Origin: Veillonella sp.
GTDB lineage: Bacteria; Bacillota; Negativicutes; Veillonellales; Veillonellaceae
Assembly (NCBI GenBank): GCA_019419725.1
Contig: DXZL01000011.1
Coordinates: 1-23,843, forward strand
Direction: 5' to 3'
DNA length: 23,843 bases
Shown here piece by piece: positions 1 to 7,457 of this stretch (within the stretch, counting starts at the first letter, position 1; every line of letters begins with the position of its first letter). Below the pieces are notes generated by a model. The model was not told the origin of the DNA and did not search any database. It saw nothing but the letters and a program-made list of their open reading frames with translations. The position numbers and the translations under genes were made by a program.

Positions 1-29
1 TGGTCTTTTAATTTTTGAATTAAATCCAC
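1..29 (-). CDS. N-terminal start of a minus-strand gene, cut by the window edge
   Basis: Reading the minus strand, a GGAGG ribosome binding site (RBS) with 8 nt spacing precedes a GTG codon at 29-27, followed by an open frame reading M-D-L-I-Q-K-L-K-D to the window edge. An ATG at 49-47 is in another frame and stops quickly, so the GTG is the better start. A possible promoter lies upstream on the minus strand (TATAAT at 81-76). Only nine codons are visible, so the product cannot be named. The gene is divergent from the LUD gene and shares its upstream region. Confidence 0.6.
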
Positions 30-164
30 GATTTTTGCCTCCTTAACATTGGCTTTATGCCATATCAATACTATTATTATAGCAAATTCAACCTATAGGT
101 AAAAGTAAAATTTATTTTCTAAGCCTATTATTCTAATTTTTATACTATAATTTTGATAATGGTG

Positions 165-268
165 AAAGTTGGAATCTATTCCAACTTTTCGCTTTTTTCA
201 TCATTAATTTGGATTTCGTTCTAACTTTCACATATTTTTATAGTAAATTTGGATTTCATTCCAACTTT
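165..268. promoter_or_regulatory. Three 24-bp operator-like palindromes with a 40-bp period
   Basis: Three related palindromes occupy 165-188, 205-228 and 245-268, each 24 bp, starting exactly 40 bp apart. The first is a perfect 11-bp inverted repeat (AAAGTTGGAAT, 2-nt centre, ATTCCAACTTT). The others keep the TTGGA and TTC(C/T)AACTTT cores with a few changes. They lie between the divergent gene starting at 29 and the LUD gene, upstream of both candidate promoters. That is the arrangement expected of a multi-site regulator. The binding protein cannot be identified from the sequence. Confidence 0.7.
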
Positions 269-305
269 TACCAAATTAATATAACAAAGCTAATCATTCA
301 ATATG

Positions 306-335
306 TTGAACCATCTTCACATAAAACGATACAAT
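306..335 (+). promoter_or_regulatory. Candidate promoter of the LUD gene
   Basis: TTGAAC at 306-311 and TACAAT at 330-335 are separated by 18 bp, giving a start near 342 and a 5' leader of about 50 nt. Another TATAAT just downstream lacks a good -35. The palindromes centred at about 256, 216 and 176 would lie near -85, -125 and -165, positions more typical of activator binding than of simple blocking. Confidence 0.45.
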
Positions 336-394
336 AATAATAGAATATAATTAATAAGATTTACCTCACTTATTTACATAATATCGGAGGACTC

Positions 395-1072
395 ATGGCC
401 AATACAGAAACGACAATCAACGCAGTTATCAATCCCCAAATCAATGATGCCCCCATCGATATAAAGAGAACAATTAAGGCTTTAGAGCGCAATAATTTCG
501 TAGTTCATTATTTTGAAACAGGTGCAGAAGCTGTTGATTATTTACAGTCTCGCATTCAGAACAAACGAGTGGCTATCGGTGATTCCCGCACCTTATTAGA
601 GCTCAATGTACATGATGCTTTATCCGAGGTCAACGATGATATAACAGATATCCAACGTCCTCTTCCTGGTGAAAGCTTCCGTGATACTGCGTTACGCACA
701 ATGGGGCGCGATGTATTTCTCACCTCTGTAAATGCATTATCCCAAACAGGGGAGATGGTCAATATCGACGGCACAGGCAATCGTGTGGCAGCTTCTCTAT
801 TTGGTTCCCAAGAGGTGTTCTTTGTGCTTGGCACTAACAAAATTACCCCTGACTTAGCATCTGCTATTTATCGAGCACGAAATGTAGCAGCACCGCTAAA
901 CAGCAAGAAGAATAAGAAAAGCTCCCTCAACCCTTGTGCCAAATTAGAAGAAAAATGTTATGACTGTGGCTCTCCGGATCGCATTTGCAACGCCTTAACA
1001 ATCTACTATAAAAAGATGCGCAACATGCAAACCATGGAGATTATTATCATCAATGAATCCTTAGGTTTCTAA
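395..1072 (+). CDS. LUD-domain protein (LutC/YkgG-like, DUF162)
   Basis: A 225-residue LUD-domain protein. The family signature S-x-N-A-[LI]-[ST]-x-[TE]-G with N-I-D-G-x-G-N-R-V-A is at residues 111-132, followed by a V-x-G-x-N-K type strand (VLGTNKI, 144-150). The tail carries four cysteines (C181, C188, C191, C198) in a C-Y-D-C-G-S-P-D-R-I-C arrangement, typical of this stand-alone subgroup. LutC is part of the LutABC L-lactate oxidation complex, but no lutA or lutB is visible here, so a lactate role is inference only. The start is set by CGGAGG 7 nt upstream of ATG. The 3' end overlaps the convergent XRE gene by 23 bp. The triple palindrome array lies upstream. Confidence 0.85.
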   Translation: MANTETTINAVINPQINDAPIDIKRTIKALERNNFVVHYFETGAEAVDYLQSRIQNKRVAIGDSRTLLELNVHDALSEVNDDITDIQRPLPGESFRDTALRTMGRDVFLTSVNALSQTGEMVNIDGTGNRVAASLFGSQEVFFVLGTNKITPDLASAIYRARNVAAPLNSKKNKKSSLNPCAKLEEKCYDCGSPDRICNALTIYYKKMRNMQTMEIIIINESLGF

Positions 1073-1325
1073 TGGTTTGTGGCCCATTTAGAAAATCTTG
1101 TACGCTCATCTGCCCTAATCCAGATACAACTCTATAAATAGTGGACCATCGCGGATCGATAGCACCACTTTCAAGATCACTAATATAAGATTGGGCTAGA
1201 CCAGACTTATCTGCCAACTGATACTGCGTCATGCCCAATTGTCTACGCCAAAGTAAAATTAATACGCCTAGTTTGTGAACCTCTTGTCGAACCTGTATAT
1301 CACGACAACATAGAATAGAATTCAT
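1050..1325 (-). CDS. XRE-family helix-turn-helix regulator
   Basis: A 91-residue protein whose residues 20-75 form a Cro/C1-type HTH. A W-R-R-Q-L-G-M-T-Q-Y-Q-L-A stretch is followed by G-L-A-Q-S-Y-I-S-D-L-E-S-G, the usual second helix and recognition helix, and then a short tail. It has no sensor or enzymatic domain, so it is a DNA-binding protein of unknown target. An AGAGG element sits just upstream of the ATG. It is convergent with the LUD gene and their coding ends overlap by 23 bp, so the two mRNAs are complementary at their 3' ends. Whether it binds the palindromes at 165-268 cannot be judged here. Confidence 0.85.
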   Translation of the reverse strand: MNSILCCRDIQVRQEVHKLGVLILLWRRQLGMTQYQLADKSGLAQSYISDLESGAIDPRWSTIYRVVSGLGQMSVQDFLNGPQTIRNLRIH

Positions 1326-1671
1326 AGCAACCTCTATCTACTTTCACACTCAACACATGGTTATGCCTTTACTATACCCATATCGTAGGTTGACTGCCTA
1401 GTAGCAGTTGAAAAGTAATAACACAAAAGCCTTACTAAAAACTAATGTATCAATTAGTTCTAGTAAGGCTTTTTTCTACGCATATTACGTTCTGTATGTT
1501 TTCAACAATTCGTGTAATTATTGTATATATAGAGATAATTAGTACTAAACATGTACTATATTACACCAACCAGCATAGATAATATCTAGATTTGTATAGT
1601 TTCTATACATTATCCATTCATTATGAATACACTTGAATAGTAATATTGCCATATCATTATTAGATATAGGA
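1326..1671. other. Gene-free stretch between the XRE gene and gltA
   Basis: 346 bp without a supportable gene. It holds the XRE promoter region (a TATAGT hexamer on the minus strand near 1373-1378, without a convincing -35), the hairpin terminator at 1425-1475, and then AT-rich DNA to the end of gltA where I see only short weak dyads. Confidence 0.5.
1425..1475. terminator. Bidirectional hairpin terminator
   Basis: The outer stem AAGCCTTACTA / TAGTAAGGCTT encloses an inner stem AACTAAT / ATTAGTT. It is followed by TTTTTT on the plus strand and by TTTT on the minus strand. It can stop plus-strand transcripts from the LUD gene and minus-strand transcripts from gltA. Confidence 0.8.
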
Positions 1672-3024
1672 TTATTGGTTAGCACTTTCTTGAGCTTTTT
1701 TGATTTCCATGTATTTAACCATACCATCCACAGCTTTTTTAGCTTCGCGCATCGCCAATACTACAGTAGCAGGTTTATGTACAACGTCACCACCAGCGAA
1801 GACGCCGTCACGGTTAGTCATACCATATGGATCTTCAGATGTAATGATGTACCCTTTTTCGTCTACTTTTAGGTTATTACCTTCGCCGATAAGACGAGCA
1901 TTTGGTTTATGACCAGCAGCGATGATGATTTTATCTACAGGCATAACTTGGAAGTTACCAGTACCGTGGATGCCTGCGCCATCTTCGTTAAGAGCCATCA
2001 CTTCATATTTGAAGCCTTCTACCTTGTCTTTACCTTCTACACCTACTGGAGAAGCGAACCATTGGAATTGAACGCCTTCAGCACGAGCTTCTTCGTATTC
2101 AGACAACAATGCTGGCATTTGCTCTTGGCTACGACGGTATGCTACAGTAACGCTTTCACAGCCTAAACGTACGCATGTACGAGCCGCATCCATTGCTACG
2201 TTACCACCGCCGATGATGATAACACGGTCGCCTTTTTTAACAGGGATTTGCTCTGCATCAAGCTCGCCATTTTCTACTAACTGTACATTCGTCAACAAGT
2301 ACATTGCTTGGAATACACCATGTACTTCATCATTTTCCATGCGTACTTCTTGAGGAATATGTGTACCAGTACCGATAAAGATAGAGTCAAAACCTTCTGC
2401 GAAGAGTTCATCCAAGGTTTTATCTTGACCGATAAATGTATTACATACGAATTTAACGCCTAAACCTTCAAGACGAGCGATTTCACGACGTACAACGGAT
2501 TTAGACAAACGGAATTCTGGAATACCGAATAAAAGTACGCCACCTGGTTCAGATTGACCTTCGAATACAGTTACTTCGTAACCAAGTTTAGCGATATCAC
2601 CTGCTACGGACAAGCCTGCAGGGCCAGAACCTACAACGGCAACCTTACCAAGATCTTGTTTGATTTTCTTAGGTTTGCGAAGTTCATTGATGCTTTCAAA
2701 ATCAGCAGCAAAGCGTTCCAATTTACCGATGTTAATAGGCGGTTTTTTCGCCTTGTTCATGATACAGTTACCTTCACATTGGTTTTCGCGCGGACATACG
2801 CGACCACAAATGGATGGCAAGTTTGTACGTTCTGCCAAGATATCATTGGCTAAACCGAAGTTACCGTGTGCAATAGCTTGGATAAAACGAGGGATTTCGT
2901 TTTCAATAGGGCAACCCATACGGCACAATGGTTTTGGACAATTTAGACAACGTTTCGCCTCAGCGAGCGCTTCCTCCATTGTATAATCCGCATCAAAATG
3001 TAGTGGTTTTAATTCGTTACTCAT
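1672..3024 (-). CDS. gltA: NADPH-dependent glutamate synthase small subunit, homotetrameric type
   Basis: A 450-residue oxidoreductase of the GltD family, in the stand-alone (homotetrameric) length class. The N-terminal region has two cysteine clusters (C26, C29, C34, C38 and C73, C77, C83, C87) for 4Fe-4S centres. An FAD-binding motif V-G-S-G-P-A-G is at 131-137, and an NAD(P)H-binding motif I-G-G-G-N-V-A-M-D is at 271-279, followed by a Y-R-R-S stretch typical of NADPH use. The family moves electrons from NADPH to glutamine:2-oxoglutarate amidotransfer, or acts in related electron bifurcation such as NfnB, which is similar in sequence. No large subunit or NfnA partner is adjacent, so the exact reaction is open. 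The start follows TAGGAGG with 8 nt spacing. The leader looks structured (see 3025-3187). Confidence 0.85.
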   Translation of the reverse strand: MSNELKPLHFDADYTMEEALAEAKRCLNCPKPLCRMGCPIENEIPRFIQAIAHGNFGLANDILAERTNLPSICGRVCPRENQCEGNCIMNKAKKPPINIGKLERFAADFESINELRKPKKIKQDLGKVAVVGSGPAGLSVAGDIAKLGYEVTVFEGQSEPGGVLLFGIPEFRLSKSVVRREIARLEGLGVKFVCNTFIGQDKTLDELFAEGFDSIFIGTGTHIPQEVRMENDEVHGVFQAMYLLTNVQLVENGELDAEQIPVKKGDRVIIIGGGNVAMDAARTCVRLGCESVTVAYRRSQEQMPALLSEYEEARAEGVQFQWFASPVGVEGKDKVEGFKYEVMALNEDGAGIHGTGNFQVMPVDKIIIAAGHKPNARLIGEGNNLKVDEKGYIITSEDPYGMTNRDGVFAGGDVVHKPATVVLAMREAKKAVDGMVKYMEIKKAQESANQ

Positions 3025-3187
3025 GGCACATGCCTCCTAACAAGGATCCAGTACTATACTTATACAGCGTTGCATGTACCTGAACAATCCGATGAGCCCT
3101 CTCACATAGGGATGTCGCCACATGCTGCTAAGATTTATCTTTTGTAACCATTCGATAGACGTGTGGTCACTGGTCAGACACACACTA
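3025..3187 (-). promoter_or_regulatory. Structured leader of gltA, riboswitch-like candidate
   Basis: A promoter on the minus strand (TTGGGA at 3221-3216, 16 bp, TATACT at 3199-3194) predicts a leader of about 160 nt. Within it, ACATGC (3077-3072) is complementary to GCATGT at 3125-3120 and also to GCATGT at 3033-3028, which lies directly after the GGAGG ribosome binding site. The two pairings exclude each other. The 3125-3072 pairing would enclose a hairpin (CCCT/AGGG) and a CGA/TCG helix. I could not match it to a known riboswitch class. It is a candidate only. Confidence 0.4.
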
Positions 3188-3193
3188 TTCTAT

Positions 3194-3221
3194 AGTATAT
3201 TCTAAATTGTGAAAGTCCCAA
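3194..3221 (-). promoter_or_regulatory. Candidate promoter of gltA
   Basis: On the minus strand, TTGGGA (3221-3216) and TATACT (3199-3194) have a 16-bp spacer. This predicts a start near 3187. Confidence 0.45.
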
Positions 3222-3324
3222 CAGTCAAGCAAATAAAGCACCTTTTGTATACCAATATAGCCCCTATTCATGCAAGGATTGCATAGAAAAAGAAGATACT
3301 GTAACAGCCATTCTTAAGGGTATA

Positions 3325-3352
3325 TTTACATATATATCCATGCATGTATACT
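3325..3352 (+). promoter_or_regulatory. Candidate promoter of the PatB-like gene
   Basis: TTTACA (3325-3330), a 16-bp spacer and TATACT (3347-3352) give a good sigma-A-type match and a start near 3359, about 50 nt before the ATG at 3411. A short inverted repeat ATGCA/TGCAT lies upstream around 3271-3285. Confidence 0.55.
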
Positions 3353-3410
3353 GATAATAGATAGAGTAATTAATTTCCACCACATTAACATACACGTATA
3401 GAGGTTTACT

Positions 3411-4604
3411 ATGAGCACAATAGACTTTACTGAAAAATACTATATTGATCGACGCGGTTCTCATTCACGCAAATGGGACGGCGAGCATTTAAAATTTAGT
3501 CGTACTGACCTATTACCACTATGGGTGGCCGATATGGACTTTATGCCGCCTCAGTGCATACAAGAGGCTATTTGTACCTATGTAAAAGCCCAACCTTTAG
3601 GCTACACCATGACAAATCCCAAGTATCTTGAAGCAGTCATAGATTGGTATAAGCGGCGCCACAACTGTATACTTTCTAAAGACTGGCTCACCAGCGCTCC
3701 AAATGTCATTACAGGCATTATGTGGTGTATTGGGGCTTTCACAAAACCAAATGATGCCATTGCAGTCCTAACACCTGTATATGGTGCGTTCGACACGAGC
3801 GCTAGCGATGCACAGCGCCAGATCATTGCTATTCCTATGAAACGCAGTGAAGATAATCGCTACACCGTAGATTACGAGGCCTTTGAAACAGCAATTACCA
3901 AGCACGATGTTAAACTGTTCATTCACTGCAATCCACACAACCCTGTAGGTCACGTATGGACTGAAACGGAAATGGATCGATTATTCAATATCTGTAAGCA
4001 GCATAATGTACTCATCATCAGCGACGAAATCCATCAGGATCTCATCACAGGTTCAACACCATTTACATCGGCTCTAACAGTAGCTAGCGGTGCCTATGCG
4101 GACAACATTATTGCTATGTCTTCCCTGTCAAAATCGTTTAATATGGCTAGCTTGCATCACGCAGAGGTTATCATTCCTAACGAACAACTACGAAGCCAAT
4201 TCAACGCCTATAAAGCTCATGTGTATCATACAGACTCGGACGTTATTGCCGAAGCGGCCATCACCGCAGCCTACACACATCCAGAGGCGGAAGCATGGCT
4301 CACAGATGTACTCGCTGTCATTCGTGAAAACTATGAATATCTGTGCCGAGAACTTCGTACGGCATTGCCACACATCCGCATCAGCCCTATGGACGGTACC
4401 TATTTAGCATGGATTGATTTGGGTGCCTATGTTAAGGCTGAAGATATGCACGACCGATTCGAAAATAAATGTCGCATCGCACCCAGCTTTGGCGAATGGT
4501 TTGGAGGCGAAGATTACGCTACCTTTGTGCGGCTTAACTTGGCTACAAGCCTTGAAAATATCAGGACTGCTACCCATACTATTATCAAGTACGTACACCC
4601 TTAA
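3411..4604 (+). CDS. PatB/MalY-type PLP-dependent C-S lyase (aminotransferase fold)
   Basis: A 397-residue fold-type I PLP enzyme. Visible marks are L-P-L-W-V-A-D-M-D-F near residue 35-44 (the hallmark opening of PatB/MalY), N-P-H-N-P-V-G at 174-180, S-D-E-I-H at 204-208, and the Schiff-base lysine K241 in S-L-S-K-S-F-N. The arginine binding the substrate carboxylate is probably in F-V-R-L-N near residue 373. Members cleave cystathionine, cysteine or similar C-S bonds and can release H2S; some act as regulators or transaminases. The usual A-G-L after the lysine motif reads A-S-L here, a small deviation. RBS AGAGG precedes the ATG. It is monocistronic: its own promoter lies upstream and a strong terminator downstream. 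Confidence 0.85.
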   Translation: MSTIDFTEKYYIDRRGSHSRKWDGEHLKFSRTDLLPLWVADMDFMPPQCIQEAICTYVKAQPLGYTMTNPKYLEAVIDWYKRRHNCILSKDWLTSAPNVITGIMWCIGAFTKPNDAIAVLTPVYGAFDTSASDAQRQIIAIPMKRSEDNRYTVDYEAFETAITKHDVKLFIHCNPHNPVGHVWTETEMDRLFNICKQHNVLIISDEIHQDLITGSTPFTSALTVASGAYADNIIAMSSLSKSFNMASLHHAEVIIPNEQLRSQFNAYKAHVYHTDSDVIAEAAITAAYTHPEAEAWLTDVLAVIRENYEYLCRELRTALPHIRISPMDGTYLAWIDLGAYVKAEDMHDRFENKCRIAPSFGEWFGGEDYATFVRLNLATSLENIRTATHTIIKYVHP

Positions 4605-4680
4605 TGGGTACCTCTTATCAAGAAATACATTAATTCAGGAAATACATTAATCATATTAGAGAATTCATTTCGTACAAACA

Positions 4681-4724
4681 AAAGAGGCGGCTCTAGCATC
4701 ATTCAATGTTAGAGCCGCCTCTTT
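4681..4724. terminator. Perfect 15-bp-stem bidirectional terminator
   Basis: AAAGAGGCGGCTCTA (4681-4695) pairs perfectly with TAGAGCCGCCTCTTT (4710-4724) around a 14-nt loop. It lies between two convergent genes, the PatB-like gene and the DUF438 gene, and can serve both. Confidence 0.9.
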
Positions 4725-4766
4725 GTATTATAGTTTCACCATATTACCTAAGTATTATATTGGTTC

Positions 4767-6344
4767 TTATTTAATTCTACCGAAATGTTCCTTTGCAAAT
4801 TGCATGTCTTGTACGAGTTCTAATGTACCAATATAATTATTATTTTGGTCACGTACAGCCATGTAGTTTACATAGAATGGACGACCTTGTTTTTCAAGCC
4901 ATACAGCTACATTATCGCGGTCACCTTTACGGAAGGAATCGATGATACCACGTACAATTGGTTCAACCTTTGGTGGATGGCAGGAATACACATCACGACC
5001 GATAGCTGTAGTAGGACGTTTAAATACCTTTTCACCATCGTTGAAATAACGGTTGATGTCTTCATGATCAACGAAAGTCACTTCCATTGGCATTGTGTTA
5101 AGCATAGCATCGAGTTGATCTACAGTTAGTGTACCACCAATTAAGCCGATAGCATTGTCATCACCACTTTGTTTTGTAGTTTGTGTCGCTAATGCTGCAT
5201 CAGCCTCAGGCCAAGCAGTGCGTTTTACGCCAAAGATTTCTTCATACTGTGCTGTATCTTTGTAAATTTGGTACCATTCTTCTTTGCTGAAGTTTTCTGC
5301 ACAGATTGGGAATAAGATATTTTGTTCTTTATAGATCATTTCTTGAGCACGTGTAAGAAGCTCGTCAAAACGTCTGTACCAATCATCTACGCTTTGGCTA
5401 GATTTTGCTAAGTCCCCTAGTTGGTCACGGATATCACCATCAACAGTCCACATAACCATGGATGGACCACCGATAGCATAGTCCACTTTCAATTTAGGAT
5501 ATAACAAATCGCCTTTTTTAGCATAGTGAACAGATACTTGGCGCACTGTATTTACATCATCAATGGTTGCTGTTTTATCCGCTACTTTAGGACGGATAGA
5601 TTCAATCAATTCATCAAGCGCTTTGTTTTCTTCAGTTAATTGATTTAACGGATGACCTACAGTTTCTACCAAGGTTACTACGCTCTTGCTCTTTTCTTGA
5701 GCCTCTAGTACAGCCTCTACCTTAGCATGTTCAGATTCCATTTGTTCATGGATTGTGGAACCATGGAATAATGCAGAGTGAAGGTCGCATAATTGTTGTA
5801 CCTCTTCTAAAGGTGTACCTTCGCGCATAAGACCTTGTTCAGCTTTCATGATTTCACTAGCCTCAACATGCTTGAATTGGCTTGCAAAATCTTCACGAAC
5901 AGAACCTAGCTCTTCGCCTGTGCCCAAACGTTTCAAGAAACCTTTTAACTGTTCTACCCGTTCGCTATCTGTAACAGTATCCTCTGCATTAGCTTCTACA
6001 TTTTTAGTAGCATTAGCTTCTGCATTGTCATTAGCATTAGATGCCTCTATGTGAGTAGCAGCTGCCTCTGTAGGTGCACCCTTAGCAGATGCATCATCAC
6101 CATGTAGGTTTGGCATTTCACCTTCCAAGGTAAAGCCGGCTTTCATAAATGCGCTCACGATATCCATCATGGATACGCCTTTCATTTTAGCCCCTTTAGG
6201 AATGGTCATGATTTTACCAACAGAGTTCAACATCACTTTATTATTGATTTCACTGAACCCTAAGCTTTTCATAATCTCTGTTACTTCAGGATATTCTTTT
6301 ACCAAATCATATACGGATTTGGATAAATCTAATTTCTTTTCCAT
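4767..6344 (-). CDS. DUF1858-DUF438-hemerythrin-PAS redox protein
   Basis: A 525-residue cytoplasmic multidomain protein. Residues about 5-65 match DUF1858. Residues 80-125 are a low-complexity Ala/Asn/Glu linker. Residues about 126-200 match DUF438. Residues about 205-360 form a hemerythrin-like four-helix region with candidate metal ligands H231, H273 (S-V-H-Y-A-K-K) and E340 (K-E-Q-N-I-L-F-P). Residues about 405-520 form a PAS domain containing C-H-P-P (455-458), a motif recurrent in this family. Such proteins are thought to sense or scavenge oxygen or nitric oxide, or to assist iron-sulfur repair. That role is known for relatives such as RIC/ScdA but is inference here. The start follows GAGGGG upstream of the ATG. 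It is transcribed in the same direction as sod but is separated from it by 322 bp containing a hairpin. Confidence 0.85.
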   Translation of the reverse strand: MEKKLDLSKSVYDLVKEYPEVTEIMKSLGFSEINNKVMLNSVGKIMTIPKGAKMKGVSMMDIVSAFMKAGFTLEGEMPNLHGDDASAKGAPTEAAATHIEASNANDNAEANATKNVEANAEDTVTDSERVEQLKGFLKRLGTGEELGSVREDFASQFKHVEASEIMKAEQGLMREGTPLEEVQQLCDLHSALFHGSTIHEQMESEHAKVEAVLEAQEKSKSVVTLVETVGHPLNQLTEENKALDELIESIRPKVADKTATIDDVNTVRQVSVHYAKKGDLLYPKLKVDYAIGGPSMVMWTVDGDIRDQLGDLAKSSQSVDDWYRRFDELLTRAQEMIYKEQNILFPICAENFSKEEWYQIYKDTAQYEEIFGVKRTAWPEADAALATQTTKQSGDDNAIGLIGGTLTVDQLDAMLNTMPMEVTFVDHEDINRYFNDGEKVFKRPTTAIGRDVYSCHPPKVEPIVRGIIDSFRKGDRDNVAVWLEKQGRPFYVNYMAVRDQNNNYIGTLELVQDMQFAKEHFGRIK

Positions 6345-6666
6345 TTTGATCCCCTCGTGTCAAAAATATTGTTTATTACATATGTGAGTAACCCTCTATA
6401 CGTCTTCGTATACAAGGCAATTTACATTCTGAAAGGTTTATCTAAAATAACCTATGTCTCTATGATAAACGATATCGATTGGAAAATCTGTATCCATGGC
6501 TATACTTTTGAAAGATATTTCAAAAATATCGATTTTTTATATATAAAAATAACGGATAGCTAGTTTTCAAAGTCACCTAAGCATTCAAAGCGCTTTGAAC
6601 CAACTATCCGTTATCTATTAAAATATATATCTAGTTTTTAGAAAGATGAAAGTTCTGAGAGATTTA
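6345..6666. other. Gene-free stretch between the DUF438 gene and sod
   Basis: 322 bp. It holds the hairpin at 6551-6612 and the unassigned upstream region of the DUF438 gene. An open frame on the plus strand (about 6357-6563) has no ribosome binding site and no recognisable product, so I do not call it. Confidence 0.5.
6551..6612 (-). terminator. Compound hairpin downstream of sod
   Basis: AACGGATAG (6551-6559) pairs with CTATCCGTT (6604-6612), with an inner 16-bp palindrome TTCAAAGCGCTTTGAA. On the minus strand the stem is followed by ATTTTTATAT, fitting termination of sod transcripts. The long interior makes it less classical than the other terminators here. Confidence 0.55.
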
Positions 6667-7290
6667 TTAGTTTTGTTTCAATGCTTTTTTGTAGTTTTCA
6701 GAAACTTTGTCCCAATTAATAACGCGGAAGAATTCCTTAATGTAATCTGGGCGACGGTTTTGGTAGTGCAAGTAGTATGCATGTTCCCAAACATCTAAGC
6801 AAAGGATGGCTATTTTACCTTCTAGTAGAGGGTTATCTTGGTTTGCAGTAGATGTCACTTCTAGTTTGCCATCTTTGTTTACCACAAGCCATGCCCAACC
6901 AGAGCCAAAGCGTGTTGCTGCTGCAGCGGAGAAGCTTTCAACAAAAGCATCATAGCCACCAAGTTCAGCGTCGATAGCCTCTTTCAAAGGGCCTTCCAAT
7001 TTAGATGTATCTGGTTTTGTCATGATGTCCCAGAACATGGTGTGGTTCTTGTGACCGCCACCGTTGTTGATAACTGCTTGGCGGATATCCTCCGGCACGT
7101 TAGCGATATCGCCGAGAATACAGTCTACACAGCCATACGCAAGATCAGGGTATTTTGCGATAGCAGCGTTTAAATTATTAACATACGCTTGATGGTGCTT
7201 GTCATGGTGCAATTTCATTGTTTCTGCGTCGATAACAGGCTCAAGGTAATCATAAGCATATAGTAATGGTGCGAGTTCGAAAGGTTTCAT
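6667..7290 (-). CDS. Superoxide dismutase, Fe/Mn family
   Basis: A 207-residue Fe/Mn superoxide dismutase that converts superoxide to peroxide and oxygen in the cytoplasm. The four metal ligands are visible: H28 (M-K-L-H-H-D-K-H-H), H83 (G-G-G-H-K-N-H-T-M-F-W), D166 and H170 (L-D-V-W-E-H-A-Y-Y). Length is normal for the family and there is no export signal. Iron, manganese or cambialistic use cannot be decided from sequence alone. The start follows TAAGGAGG. It has its own promoter (7440-7412), a Fur/PerR-type site at 7387-7401 and a leader hairpin at 7317-7342. The peroxide it produces would be removed by the catalase at the far end of the window. Confidence 0.95.
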   Translation of the reverse strand: MKPFELAPLLYAYDYLEPVIDAETMKLHHDKHHQAYVNNLNAAIAKYPDLAYGCVDCILGDIANVPEDIRQAVINNGGGHKNHTMFWDIMTKPDTSKLEGPLKEAIDAELGGYDAFVESFSAAAATRFGSGWAWLVVNKDGKLEVTSTANQDNPLLEGKIAILCLDVWEHAYYLHYQNRRPDYIKEFFRVINWDKVSENYKKALKQN

Positions 7291-7316
7291 AATAGTCCTC
7301 CTTAAATTTAGGGCAC

Positions 7317-7342
7317 GAACGATAGTAAATACTATATCGTTC
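7317..7342 (-). promoter_or_regulatory. Hairpin in the sod leader
   Basis: GAACGATA (7317-7324) and TATCGTTC (7335-7342) are perfectly complementary, with further AGTA/TACT pairing inside. It lies between the predicted sod start near 7405 and the ribosome binding site. It is either an mRNA-stability or regulatory hairpin, or a DNA dyad for a protein. Confidence 0.5.
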
Positions 7343-7386
7343 TTGTGAAAGCGTTTCGATGCACCTGCATCTATATTTTATTTAAT

Positions 7387-7401
7387 TGATATGAATTATC
7401 A
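7387..7401 (-). promoter_or_regulatory. Fur/PerR-type operator at sod
   Basis: This 15-bp site matches the 7-1-7 consensus TGATAATnATTATCA at 12 of 14 positions. It lies just after the predicted sod transcription start (+5 to +19), where a bound repressor would block transcription. A similar site occurs at the catalase gene. Confidence 0.55.
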
Positions 7402-7411
7402 TTCTTCGTTT

Positions 7412-7440
7412 ATTGTATATTTTATATAGAAAATCGTCAA
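7412..7440 (-). promoter_or_regulatory. Promoter of sod
   Basis: On the minus strand, TTGACG (7440-7435), a 17-bp spacer and TACAAT (7417-7412) give a near-consensus sigma-A promoter with a start near 7405. Confidence 0.7.
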
Positions 7441-7457
7441 TATATTTTCCTATAGAA

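Noticed and set aside
556..840. A 94-codon open frame antisense to the LUD gene
   Set aside because: It covers the conserved LUD motif region on the other strand and has no binding site or recognisable product.
3061..3125. Possible hammerhead-like CGATGAG on the plus strand near the gltA leader
   Set aside because: The CTGATGAG core and the GAAA partner are not both present, and the flanking stems do not fit. The minus-strand leader reading explains the pairing better.
4623..4651. Short direct repeat AAATACATTAAT after the PatB-like gene
   Set aside because: Two copies of 12 AT-rich bases are likely by chance, and no gene or element depends on them.
6357..6563. A 68-codon open frame upstream of the DUF438 gene
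   Set aside because: It starts at GTG without a ribosome binding site, its product has no recognisable domain, and it overlaps the likely promoter region of the opposite gene.
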